Of a stretch of 64,000 bases of DNA, positions 49,689 through 62,833 are shown piece by piece. The number at the start of each line of letters is the position of its first letter. Position 1 is the first letter of the stretch. The notes below the pieces were generated by a model. The model searched no databases. It was not told the DNA's origin and was given only the letters and a program-made list of their open reading frames with translations. The DNA comes from Colletes latitarsis (lineage: Eukaryota; Arthropoda; Insecta; Hymenoptera; Colletidae), in NCBI RefSeq assembly GCF_051014445.1, contig NW_027488368.1:8370001-8434000 (forward strand), given 5' to 3'. The position numbers were made by a program, and so were the translations under genes.

Positions 49689-50950
49689 GTCTGTTTCAGT
49701 GTGGTACCACATTACTAGGTGATCCAAACCAGAAAAAGGCCAGGATCTGGCCAACAAGTATGCGAAAAATGCGAAAGTACGAGCCAGATGATGGCAAATA
49801 CCAGACCTAACCGAGACATTACCGGCGTTATCCTCTAAAATGTAAATCGCAACCAGGTTTACTTGCCTGTTTCGGTGTGGAACCACATTACTACGTGATC
49901 CAAACCAGAAAAAACCCAGGATCTGCCCAACAAGTATCAGAAAAACGAGAAAGTATGAGCCAGATGATTGCAAACACCAGAACTATCCCAGACATAACCA
50001 GCGTTATCCTCTAAAATATTATTCGCAACCTGATTTAATTGACTGTTTCGGTTTGGTACCACATTACTACGTGGTCCAAGCCAGAAAAAGGCCATGATCT
50101 GGCCAAAAAGTATGCGTAAAATGCGAAAGTACGAGCCAGATGAGGGCAAATCCTAGACCTAACCGAGACAGAACCGGCGTTATCCACTAAAATATCAATC
50201 GGACCTTGGTTTAATTGACTGTTTCAGTGTGGTACCACTTTACTACTTGGTCCAAGCCAGAAGGAGGCCAGGATCTGGCCAACAAGTATGCGAAAAATGC
50301 GAAAGTACAAGCCAGATGAGGGCAAATACCAGACCTAACCCAGACATAACCAGCGTTATCCTCTAAAATAGTTATCGCAACCAGGTTTAATTGACTGTTT
50401 CGGTGTGGCACCGCGTTACTACGTGATCCAAACCAGAAAAAGGCCAGGATCTGGCCAACAAGTATGCGAAAAATGCGAAGGTACGAGCCAGATGAGGGCA
50501 AATACCAGACCTAACCCAGACATAACCGGCGTTATCCTCTAAAATATTAATCGGAACCTGGTTTAATTGACTGTTTCAGTGTGGTACCACATTACTACGG
50601 GATCCAAACCAGAAAAAACCCAGGATCTGGCCAACAACTATGCGAAAAACGTGAGAGTATGAGCCAGATGAGGGCAAATCCCAGACCTAACCCAGACATA
50701 GCCGGCGTTATCCTCCAAAATAGTAATCACAACCCGGTTTAATTGACTGTTTCGGTGCGGTACCGCGTTACTACGTGATCCAAACCAGAAAAAGGCCAGG
50801 ATCTGGCCAACAAGTATGCGAAAAACGCGAAAGTATGTGCCAGATGATTGCAAATACCAAAACTATCCCAGACATAACCAGCGTTAGCCTCTAAAATATT
50901 ATTCGCAACAAGGTTTAATTGACTGTTTCGGTGTGGTACCACATTACTAC
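49670..50950. repeat. Higher-order block, copy 1 (partners about 53892-55172, and 59.35 kb onward)
   Basis: This matches 53892-55172 at an offset of 4222 bp (24 monomers minus 2 bp). Anchors are 49937/54159, 50211/54433 and 50638/54860. The first of these recurs at 59614 (plus 5455 bp, 31 monomers) and 63309 (plus 3695 bp, 21 monomers). Shared markers are AAGTATCAGAAAAACGAG, GGTTTGGTACC and TTGGTCCAAGCCAGAAGGAGG. Confidence 0.82.
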
Positions 50951-53891
50951 GTGGTCCAAGCTAGAAAAAGGCCAGGATCTGGTCAACAAGTATGCGAAAA
51001 ATGCGAAAGTACGAGCCAGATGAGGGCAAATCCCAGAAATAGCCGAGATATATCCGGCGTTATCCTCTAAAATATTAATCGGAACTAGAATTAATTGACT
51101 GTTTCAGTGTGGTACAACTTTACTACGTGGTCCAAGCCAGAAGAAGGCCAGGATCTGGCTTACAAGTATGCGAAAAATGCGAAAGTACGAGCCAGATGTG
51201 GACAAATCCCAGACGTACCCGAGACATAACCGGCGTTATCCTCTAAAATATTAATCGCAACCAGGCTTAATTGTCTGTTTCATTGTGGTACCACATTACT
51301 ACGTGGTCCAAGCCGGAGAAAGCCCAGGATCTGGCCAACAAGTATGCGAAAAACGCGAAAGTATGTGCCAGATGATTGCAAATACCAAAACTATCCCAGA
51401 CATAACCAGCGTTATCCTCTAAAATATTAATCGGAACTAGAATTAATTGACTGTTTCAGTGTGGTACCACTTTACTGCGTGGTCGAAGCCAGAAGAAGGC
51501 CAGGATCTGGCTTACAAGTATGCGAAAAATGCGAAAGTACGAGCCAGATGTGGACAAATCCCAGACCTACCCCTGACATAACCGGCGTTATCCTCTAAAA
51601 TATTAATCGGAACCTGGTTTAATTGACTGTTTCAGTGTGGTACCACATTACTACGTGATCCAAACCAGAAAAAGCCCAGGATCAGGCCAACAAGTATGCG
51701 AAAAACTCGTATGTATGTGCCAGATGATGGCAAAAACCAGAACTAACCCAGACATAACCAGCGTTATCCTCTAAAATACTTATCGGAACCTGCTTCTATT
51801 GTCTGTTTCAGTGTGGTACCACATTACTAGGTGATCCAAACCAGAAAAGGGCCAGGATCTGGCCAACAAGTGTGCGAAAAACGCGAAACTATGAGCCAGA
51901 TGATTGCAAATACCAGACCTAACCCAGACATAACCGGCGTTATCCTCTAAAATATTAATCAGACCCAGGTTTAATTGACTATTTCAGTGAGGTACCACTT
52001 TACTACGTGGTGCAAGCCAGAAAAAGGCCAGGATCTGGCCAACAAGTATGCGAAAAATGCGAAGGCACGAGCCAGATGAGGGCAAATACCAGACTTAACC
52101 CAGACATAACCGGCGTTATCCTCTAAAATATTAATCGGACCCAGGTTTAATTGACTGTTTCAGTGTGGTACCACTTTACTACGTGGTCCACGCCAGAAAA
52201 AGGCCAGGGTCTGGCCAACAAGTATGCGAAAAACGCGAAAGTACGTGCCAGATAAGGGCAAATCCCAGACCTAACCGAGACAGAACCGGCGTTATCCTCT
52301 AAAATATTAATCGCAACCAGGTTTAGTTGACTGTTTCAGTGTGGTCCCACATTACTACGTGATCCAAGCCAGAAAAAGCCCAGGATCAGGCCAACAAGTA
52401 TGCGAAAAACTCGTAAGTATGTGCCAGATGATGGCAAAAACCAGAACTAACCCAGACATAACCAGCGTTATCCTCTAAAATACTTAGCGGAACCAGCTTC
52501 TATTGTCTGTTTCAGTGTGGTACCACATTACTAGGTGATCCAAACCAGAAAAGGGCCAGGATCTGGCCAACAAGTGTGCGAAAAACGCGAAACTATGAGC
52601 CAGATGATTGCAAATACCAGAACTGACACAGACATAACCAGCGTTATCCTTTAAAATACTAATCGGAACCAGCTTTTATTGACAGTTTCAGTGTGGTACC
52701 ACATTATTACGGGATCCAAACCAGAAAATACTCAGGATCTGGCCAACAACTATGCGAAAAACGCAAAAGTACGAGACAGATGACGGGAAATCCTAGAACT
52801 AACCGAGACATAACCGGCGTTATCCTCTAAAATATTTATCGCAACCAGGTTTAGTTGACTGTTTCAGTGTGGTCCCACATTACTACGTGATCCAAGCCAG
52901 AAAAAGCCCAGGATCAGGCCAACAAGTATGCGAAAAACGTTAAAGTACGAGACAGATGACGGGAAATCCTAGAACTAACCGAGACATAACCGGCGTTATC
53001 CTCTAAAATATTTATCGCAAACAGGTTTAATTGACTGCTTCAGTGTGGTACCACGTTACTACGTGATCCAAACCGGAAAAAGGCCAGGATCCGGCAAACA
53101 AGTATGCGGAAAACGCGAAAGTACGAGCCAGATGAGGACAAATCCCAGACCTACCCGAGACATAACCGGCGTTATCCTCTAAAATATTAATCGCATCCAG
53201 TTTAATTTACTGTTTCGGTGTGGCTCCGCGCTACTACGTGGTCCAAACCAGAAAAAGGCCAGGATGTGGCCAACAAGTATGCGAAAAATGCGAAGGTACG
53301 AGCCAGATGATGGCAAATACCAGACCTAACTCAGACATAACCGGCGTTATCCTCTAAAATATTAATCAGACCCAGGTTTAGTTGAACGTTTCAGTGTGGA
53401 ACCACATTACTACGGGATCCAAACCAGAAAAATCTCAGGATCTGGCCAGCAACTATGCGAAAAACGCGAAAGTACGAGCTAGATGAGCGCAAATACCAGA
53501 CCTAACCCAGACATAACCGGCGTTATACTCAAAAATAGTTATCGCAACCAGGTTTAATTGACTGTTTCGGTGTGGCTCCGCGCTACTACGTGGTCCAAAC
53601 CAGAAAAAGGCCAGGATGTGGCCAACAAGTATGCGAAAAATGCGAAGGTACGAGCCAGATGATGGCAAATACCAGACCTAACCCAGACATAACCGGCGTT
53701 ATCCTCTAAAATATTAATCAGACCCAGGTTTAATTGACTATTTCAGTGTGGTACCACTTTACTACGTGGTGCAAGCCAGAAAAAGTCTGGATCTGGCCAA
53801 CAAGTATGCGAAAAATGCGAAAGTACGAGCCAGATGAGGGCAAATACCAGGCCTAACCCAGACATAACCAGCGTTATCCTCTAAAATACTT

Positions 53892-55172
53892 ATCGGAACC
53901 AGCTTCTATTGACTGTTTCTGTGTGGTACCACATTGCTAAGGGATCCAAAGCAGAAAAAACTCAGGATCTGGCCAAGAAGTATGCGAAAAATGCGAAAGT
54001 ACGAGCCAGATGATGGCAAATACCAGACCTAACCGAGACATTACCGGCGTTATCCTCTAAAATGTTAATCGCAACCAGGTTTACTTGCCTGTTTCGGTGT
54101 GGAACCACATTACTACGTGATCCAAACCAGAAAAAACCCAGGATCTGCCCAACAAGTATCAGAAAAACGAGAAAGTATGAGCCAGATGATTGCAAACACC
54201 AGAACTATCCCAGACATAACCAGCGTTATCCTCTAAAATATTATTCGCAACCTGATTTAATTGACTGTTTCGGTTTGGTACCACATTACTACGTGGTCCA
54301 AGCCAGAAAAAGGCCATGATGTGGCCAAAAAGTATGCGTAAAATGCGAAAGTACGAGCCAGATGAGGGCAAATCCTAGACCTAACCGAGACAGAACCGGC
54401 GTTATCCACTAAAATATCAATCGGACCCTGGTTTAATTGACTGTTTCAGTGTGGTACCACTTTACTACTTGGTCCAAGCCAGAAGGAGGCCAGGATCTGG
54501 CCAACAAGTATGCGAAAAATGCGAAAGTACAAGCCAGATGAGGGCAAATACCAGACCTAACCCAGACATAACCAGCGTTATCCTCTAAAATAGTTATCGC
54601 AACCAGGTTTAATTGACTGTTTCGGTGTGGCACCGCGTTACTACGTGATCCAAACCAGAAAAAGGCCAGGATCTGGCCAACAAGTATGCGAAAAATGCGA
54701 AGGTACGAGCCAGATGAGGGCAAATACCAGACCTAACCCAGACATAACCGGCGTTATCCTCTAAAATATTAATCGGAACCTGGTTTAATTGACTGTTTCA
54801 GTGTGGTACCACATTACTACGGGATCCAAACCAGAAAAAACCCAGGATCTGGCCAACAACTATGCGAAAAACGTGAGAGTATGAGCCAGATGAGGGCAAA
54901 TCCCAGACCTAACCCAGACATAGCCGGCGTTATCCTCCAAAATAGTAATCACAACCCGGTTTAATTGACTGTTTCGGTGCGGTACCGCGTTACTACGTGA
55001 TCCAAACCAGAAAAAGGCCAGGATCTGGCCAACAAGTATGCGAAAAACGCGAAAGTATGTGCCAGATGATTGCAAATACCAAAACTATCCCAGACATAAC
55101 CAGCGTTAGCCTCTAAAATATTATTCGCAACAAGGTTTAATTGACTGTTTCGGTGTGGTACCACATTACTAC
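53892..55172. repeat. Higher-order block, copy 2 (partner 49670-50950)
   Basis: This is the second copy of the 49.7-50.9 kb block. Its right part, about 54740-55180, also recurs at about 60019-60459 at an offset of 5279 bp (30 monomers). Similarity to copy 1 ends where copy 1 reads GTGGTCCAAGCTAG and copy 2 GTGATCCAAACCAG. Confidence 0.8.
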
Positions 55173-56872
55173 GTGATCCAAACCAGAAAAAGGCCAGGAT
55201 CTGGCCAACAAGTATGCGAAAAATGCGAAGGTACGAGCCAGATGAGGGCAAATACCAGACCTAACCCAGACATAACCGGCGTTATCCTCTAAAATATTAA
55301 TCGGAACCTGGTTTAATTGACTGTTTCAGTGTGGTACCACATTACTACGGGATCCAAACCAGAAAAAACCCAGGATCTGGCCAACAACTATGCGAAAAAC
55401 GTGAGAGTATGAGCCAGATGAGGGCAAATCCCAGACCTAACCCAGACATAGCCGGCGTTATCCTCCAAAATAGTAATCACAACCCGGTTTAATTGACTGT
55501 TTCGGTGCGGTACCGCGTTACTACGTGGTCCAAGCCAGAAGAAGGCCAGGATCTGGCTTACAAGTATGCGAAAAATGCGAAAGTACGAGCCAGATGTGGA
55601 CAAATCCCAGACGTACCCGAGACATAACCGGCGTTATCCTTTAAAATATTAATCGCAACCAGGCTTAATTGTCTGTTTCATTGTGGTACCACATTACTAC
55701 GTGGTCCAAGCCGGAAAAAGCCCAGGATCTGGCCAACAAGTATGCGAAAAACGCGAAAGTATGTGCCAGATGATTGCAAATACCAAAACTATCCCAGACA
55801 TAACCAGCGTTATCCTCTAAAATATTAATCGGAACTAGAATTAATTGACTGTTTCAGTGTGGTACCACTTTACTGCGTGGTCGAAGCCAGAAGAAGGCCA
55901 GGATCTGGCTTACAAGTATGCGAAAAATGCGAAAGTACGAGCCAGATGTGGACAAATCCCAGACCTACCCCAGACATAACCGGCGTTATCCTCTAAACTA
56001 TTAATCGGAACCTGGTTTAATTGACTGTTTCAGTGTGGTACCACATTACTACGTGATCCAAACCAGAAAAAGCCCAGGATCAGGCCAACAAGTATGCGAA
56101 AAACTCGTATGTATGTGCCAGATGATGGCAAAAACCAGAACTAACCCAGACATAACCAGCGTTATCCTCTAAAATACTTATCGGAACCTGCTTCTATTGT
56201 CTGTTTCAGTGTGGTACCACATTACTAGGTGATCCAAACCAGAAAAGGGCCAGGATCTGGCCAACAAGTATGCGAAAAACGCGAAAGTATGTGCCTGATG
56301 ATAGCAAATACCAGAACTAACCCAGACATAACCAGCGTTATCCTCTAAAATACTTATCGGAACCAGCTTCTATTGACTGTTTCAGAGTGGTACCACATTA
56401 CTACGGGATCCAAACCAGAAAAAACACAGGATCTGGCCAACAACTATGCGAAAAACGCGAAAGTACGAGCCAGATGAGGGCAAATCCCAGACCTAACCCA
56501 GACATAACCGGCGTTATCCTCCAAAATAGTAATCGCAACCAGGTTTAATTGACTGTTTCGGTGTGGTACCGCGTTACTACGTGATCCAAACCAGAAAAAG
56601 GACAGGATCTGGCCAACAAGTATGCGAAAAATGCGAAAGTACGAGCCAGATGAGGGCAAATACCAGACCTAACCGAGACATAACCGGCGCTATCCTCTAA
56701 AATATTAATCGCAACCAGGTTTAATTGTCTGTTTCATTGTGGTACCACATTACTACGTGATCCAAACCAGAAAAAGCCAAGGATCTGGCCAACAAGTATG
56801 CGAAAAACGCGAAGGTACGAGCCAGATGAGGGCAAATACCAGACCTAACCCAGACATAACCGGCGTTATCCT

Positions 56873-58786
56873 CTAAAATATTAATCGGAACTAGAATTAA
56901 TTGACTGTTTCAGTGTGGTACCACTTTACTGCGTGGTCGAAGCCAGAAGAAGGCCAGGATCTGGCTTACAAGTATGCGAAAAATGCGAAAGTACGAGCCA
57001 GATGTGGACAAATCCCAGACCTACCCCAGACATAACCGGCGTTATCCTCTAAAATATTAATCGGAACCTGGTTTAACTGACTGTTTCAGTGTGGTACCAC
57101 ATTACTACGTGATCCAAACCAGAAAAAGCCCAGGATCAGGCCAACAAGTATGCGAAAAACTCGTATGTATGTGCCAGATGATGGCAAAAACCAGAACTAA
57201 CCCAGACATAACCAGCGTTATCCTCTAAAATACTTATCGGAACCTGCTTCTATTGTCTGTTTCAGTGTGGTACCACATTACTAGGTGATCCAAACCAGAA
57301 AAGGGCCAGGATCTGGCCAACAAGTGTGCGAAAAACGCGAAACTATGAGCCAGATGATTGCAAATACCAGACCTAACCCAGACATAACCGGCGTTATCCT
57401 CTAAAATATTAATCGGACCCAGGTTTAATTGACTGTTTCAGTGTGGTACCACTTTACTACGTGGTGCAAGCCAGAAAAAGGCCAGGATCTGGCCAACAAG
57501 TATGCGAAAAATGCGAAGGTACGAGCCAGATGAGGGCAAATACCAGACCTAACCCAGACATAACCGGCGTTATCCTCTAAAATATTAATCGGACCCAGGT
57601 TTAACTGACTGTTTCAGTGTGGTACCACTTTACTACGTGGTCCAAGCCAGAAAAAGCCCAGGATCAGGCCAACAAGTATGCGAAAAACTCGTATGTATGT
57701 GCCAGATGATGGCAAAAACCAGAACTAACCCAGACATAACCAGCGTTATCCTCTAAAATACTTATCGGAACCTGCTTCTATTGTCTGTTTCAGTGTGGTA
57801 CCACATTACTAGGTGATCCAAACCAGAAAAGGGCCAGGGTCTGGCCAACAAGTATGCGAAAAACGCGAAAGTACGTGCCAGATAAGGGCAAATCCCAGAC
57901 CTAACCGAGACAGAACCGGCGTTATCCTCTAAAATATTAATCGCAACCAGGTTTAGTGGACTGTTTCAGTGTGGTCCCACATTACTACGTGATCCAAGCC
58001 AGAAAAAGCCCAGGATCAGGCCAACAAGTATGCGAAAAACTCGTATGTATGTGCCAGATGATGGCAAAAACCAGAACTAACCCAGACATAACCAGCGTTA
58101 TCCTCTAAAATACTTATCGGAACCAGCTTCTATTGTCTGTTTCAGTGTGGTACCACATTACTAGGTGATCCAAACCAGAAAAGGGCCAGGATCTGGCCAA
58201 CAAGTGTGCGAAAAACGCGAAACTATGAGCCAGATGATTGCAAATACCAGAACTGACACAGACATAACCAGCGTTATCCTCTAAAATACTAATCGGAACC
58301 AGCTTTTATTGACAGTTTCAGTGTGGTACCACATTACTACGGGATCCAAACCAGAAAATACTCAGGATCTGGCCAACAACTATGCGAAAAACGCAAAAGT
58401 ACGAGACAGATGACGGGAAATCCTAGAACTAACCGAGACATAACCGGCGTTATCCTCTAAAATATTTATCGCAAACAGGTTTAATTGACTGCTTCAGTGT
58501 GGTACCACGTTACTACGTGATCCAAACCGGAAAAAGGCCAGGATCCGGCAAACAAGTATGCGGAAAACGCGAAAGTACGAGCCAGATGAGGACAAATCCC
58601 AGACCTACCCGAGACATAACCGGCGTTATCCTCTAAAATATTAATCGCATCCAGTTTAATTTACTGTTTCGGTGTGGCTCCGCGCTACTACGTGATCCAA
58701 ACCAGAAAAAGGCCAGGATCTGGCCAACAAGTATGCGAAAAATGCGAAGGTACGAGCCAGATGATGGCAAATACCAGACCTAACCC
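56873..58786. repeat. Higher-order block, copy 1 (partner 60920-62833)
   Basis: About 1.9 kb match at a constant offset of 4047 bp (23 monomers minus 1 bp), with markers GGAACTAGAATTAATTG, AACTCGTATGTATGTGCC and GATCAGGCC. Parts of it also resemble 51.4-53.2 kb. The block ends just before a pair of monomers (about 58.79-59.14 kb) that is absent from the partner. Confidence 0.82.
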
Positions 58787-60919
58787 AGACATAACCGACG
58801 TTATCCTTTAAAATATTAATCGCAGCCAGGTTTAGTTGACCGTTTCAGTGTGGAACCACATTACTACGGGATCCAAACCAGAAAAATCTCAGGATCTGGC
58901 CAGCAACTATGCGAAAAACGCGAAAGTACGAGCTAGATGAGCGCAAATACCAGACCTAACCCAGACATAACCGGCGATATACTCAAAAATAGTTATCGCA
59001 ACCAGGTTTAATTGACTGTTTCGGTGTGGCTCCGCGCTACTACGTGGTCCAAACCAGAAAAAGGCCAGGATGTGGCCAACAAGTATGCGAAAAATGCGAA
59101 GGTACGAGCCAGATGATGGCAAATACCAGACCTAACCCAGACATAACCGGCGTTATCCTCTAAAATATTAATCAGACCCAGGTTTAATTGACTATTTCAG
59201 TGTGGTACCACTTTACTACGTGGTGCAAGCCAGAAAAAGGCCAGGATCTGGCCAACAAGTATGCGAAAAATGCGAAAGTACGAGCCAGATGAGGGCAAAT
59301 ACCAGGCCTAACCCAGACATAACCAGCGTTATCCTCTAAAATACTTATCGGAACCAGCTTCTATTGACTGTTTCTGTGTGGTACCACATTGCTAAGGGAT
59401 CCAAAGCAGAAAAAACTCAGGATCTGGCCAAGAAGTATGCGAAAAATGCGAAAGTACGAGCCAGATGATGGCAAATACCAGACCTAACCGAGACATTACC
59501 GGCGTTATCCTCTAAAATGTTAATCGCAACCAGGTTTACTTGCCTGTTTCGGTGTGGAACCACATTACTACGTGATCCAAACCAGAAAAAACCCAGGATC
59601 TGCCCAACAAGTATCAGAAAAACGAGAAAGTATGAGCCAGATGATTGCAAACACCAGAACTATCCCAGACATAACCAGCGTTATCCTCTAAAATATTATT
59701 CGCAACCTGATTTAATTGACTGTTTCGGTTTGGTACCACATTACTACGTGGTCCAAGCCAGAAAAAGGCCATGATCTGGCCAAAAAGTATGCGTAAAATG
59801 CGAAAGTACGAGCCAGATGAGGGCAAATACCAGACCTAACCCAGACATAACCAGCGTTATCCTCTAAAATAGTTATCGCAACCAGGTTTAATTGACTGTT
59901 TCGGTGTGGCACCGCGTTACTACGTGATCCAAACCAGAAAAAGGCCAGGATCTGGCCAACAACTATGGGAAAAATGCGAAGGTACGAGCCAGATGAGGGC
60001 AAATACCAGACCTAACCCAGACATAACCGGCGTTATCCTCTAAAATATTAATCGGAACCTGGTTTAATTGACTGTTTCAGTGTGGTACCACATTACTACG
60101 GGATCCAAACCAGAAAAAACCCAGGATCTGGCCAACAACTATGCGAAAAACGTGAGAGTATGAGCCAGATGAGGGCAAATCCCAGACCTAACCCAGACAT
60201 AGCCGGCGTTATCCTCCAAAATAGTAATCACAACCCGGTTTAATTGACTGTTTCGGTGCGGTACCGCGTTACTACGTGATCCAAACCAGAAAAAGGCCAG
60301 GATCTGGCCAACAAGTATGCGAAAAACGCGAAAGTATGTGCCAGATGATTGCAAATACCAAAACTATCCCAGACATAACCAGCGTTAGCCTCTAAAATAT
60401 TATTCGCAACAAGGTTTAATTGACTGTTTCGGTGTGGTACCACATTACTACGTGGTCCAAGCTAGAAAAAGGCCAGGATCTGGTCAACAAGTATGCGAAA
60501 AATGCGAAAGTACGAGCCAGATGAGGGCAAATCCCAGAAATAGCCGAGATATATCCGGCGTTATCCTCTAAAATATTAATCGGAACTAGAATTAGTTGAC
60601 TGTTTCAGAGTGGTACAACTTTACTACGTGGTCCAAGCCAGAAGAAGGCCAGGATCTGGCTTACAAGTATGCGAAAAATGCGAAAGTACGAGCCAGATGT
60701 GGACAAATCCCAGACGTACCCGAGACATAACCGGCGTTATCCTTTAAAATATTAATCGCAACCAGGCTTAATTGTCTGTTTCATTGTGGTACCACATTAC
60801 TACGTGGTCCAAGCCGGAAAAAGCCCAGGATCTGGCCAACAAGTATGCGAAAAACGCGAAAGTATGTGCCAGATGATTGCAAATACCAAAACTATCCCAG
60901 ACATAACCAGCGTTATCCT

Positions 60920-62833
60920 CTAAAATATTAATCGGAACTAGAATTAATTGACTGTTTCAGTGTGGTACCACTTTACTGCGTGGTCGAAGCCAGAAGAAGG
61001 CCAGGATCTGGCTTACAAGTATGCGAAAAATGCGAAAGTACGAGCCAGATGTGGACAAATCCCAGACCTACCCCAGACATAACCGGCGTTATCCTCTAAA
61101 ATATTAATCGGAACCTGGTTTAATTGACTGTTTCAGTGTGGTACCACATTACTACGTGATCCAAACCAGAAAAAGCCCAGGATCAGGCCAACAAGTATGC
61201 GAAAAACTCGTATGTATGTGCCAGATGATGGCAAAAACCAGAACTAACCCAGACATAACCAGCGTTATCCTCTAAAATACTTATCGGAACCTGCTTCTAT
61301 TGTCTGTTTCAGTGTGGTACCACATTACTAGGTGATCCAAACCAGAAAAGGGCCAGGATCTGGCCAGCAAGTGTGCGAAAAACGCGAAACTATGAGCCAG
61401 ATGATTGCAAATACCAGACCTAACCCAGACATAACCGGCGTTATCCTCTAAAATATTAATCGGACCCAGGTTTAATTGACTGTTTCAGTGTGGTACCACT
61501 TTACTACGTGGTGCAAGCCAGAGAAAGGCCAGGATCTGGCCAACAAGTGTGCGAAAAATGCGAAGGTACGAGCCAGATGAGGGCAAATACCAGACCTAAC
61601 CCAGACAAAACCGGCGTTATCCTCTAAAATATTAATCGGACCCAGGTTTAACTGACTGTTTCAGTGTGGTACCACTTTACTACGTGGTCCAAGCCAGAAA
61701 AAGCCCAGGATCAGGCCAACAAGTATGCGAAAAACTCGTATGTATGTGCCAGATGATGGCAAAAACCAGAACTAACCCAGACATAACCAGCGTTATCCTC
61801 TAAAATACTTATCGGAACCTGCTTCTATTGTCTGTTTCAGTGTGGTACCACATTACTAGGTGATCCAAACCAGAAAAGGGCCAGGGTCTGGCCAACAAGT
61901 ATGCGAAAAACGCGAAAGTACGTGCCAGATAAGGGCAAATCCCAGACCTAACCGAGACAGAACCGGCGTTATCCTCTAAAATATTAATCGCAACCAGGTT
62001 TAGTGGACTGTTTCAGTGTGGTCCCACATTACTACGTGATCCAAGCCAGAAAAAGCCCAGGATCAGGCCAACAAGTATGCGAAAAACTCGTATGTATGTG
62101 CCAGATGATGGCAAAAACCAGAACTAACCCAGACATAACCAGCGTTATCCTCTAAAATACTTATCGGAACCAGCTTCTATTGTCTGTTTCAGTGTGGTAC
62201 CACATTACTAGGTGATCCAAACCAGAAAAGGGCCAGGATCTGGCCAACAAGTGTGCGAAAAACGCGAAACTATGAGCCAGATGATTGCAAATACCAGAAC
62301 TGACACAGACATAACCAGCGTTATCCTCTAAAATACTAATCGGAACCAGCTTTTATTGACAGTTTCAGTGTGGTACCACATTACTACGGGATCCAAACCA
62401 GAAAATACTCAGGATCTGGCCAACAACTATGCGAAAAACGCAAAAGTACGAGACAGATGACGGGAAATCCTAGAACTAACCGAGACGTAACCGGCGTTAT
62501 CCTCTAAAATATTTATCGCAAACAGGTTTAATTGACTGCTTCAGTGTGGTACCACGTTACTACGTGATCCAATCCGGAAAAAGGCCAGGATCCGGCAAAC
62601 AAGTATGCGGAAAACGCGAAAGTACGAGCCAGATGAGGACAAATCCCAGACCTACCCGAGACATAACCGGCGTTATCCTCTAAAATATTAATCGCATCCA
62701 GTTTAATTTACTGTTTCGGTGTGGCTCCGCGCTACTACGTGATCCAAACCAGAAAAAGGCCAGGATCTGGCCAACAAGTATGCGAAAAATGCGAAGGTAC
62801 GAGCCAGATGATGGCAAATACCAGACCTAACCC
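60920..62833. repeat. Higher-order block, copy 2 (partner 56873-58786)
   Basis: This is the second copy at plus 4047 bp. Immediately to its right the register changes to plus 3695 bp (62843-63521 against 59148-59826). The difference is exactly 352 bp, so two monomers were lost here or gained in the other copy. Confidence 0.82.
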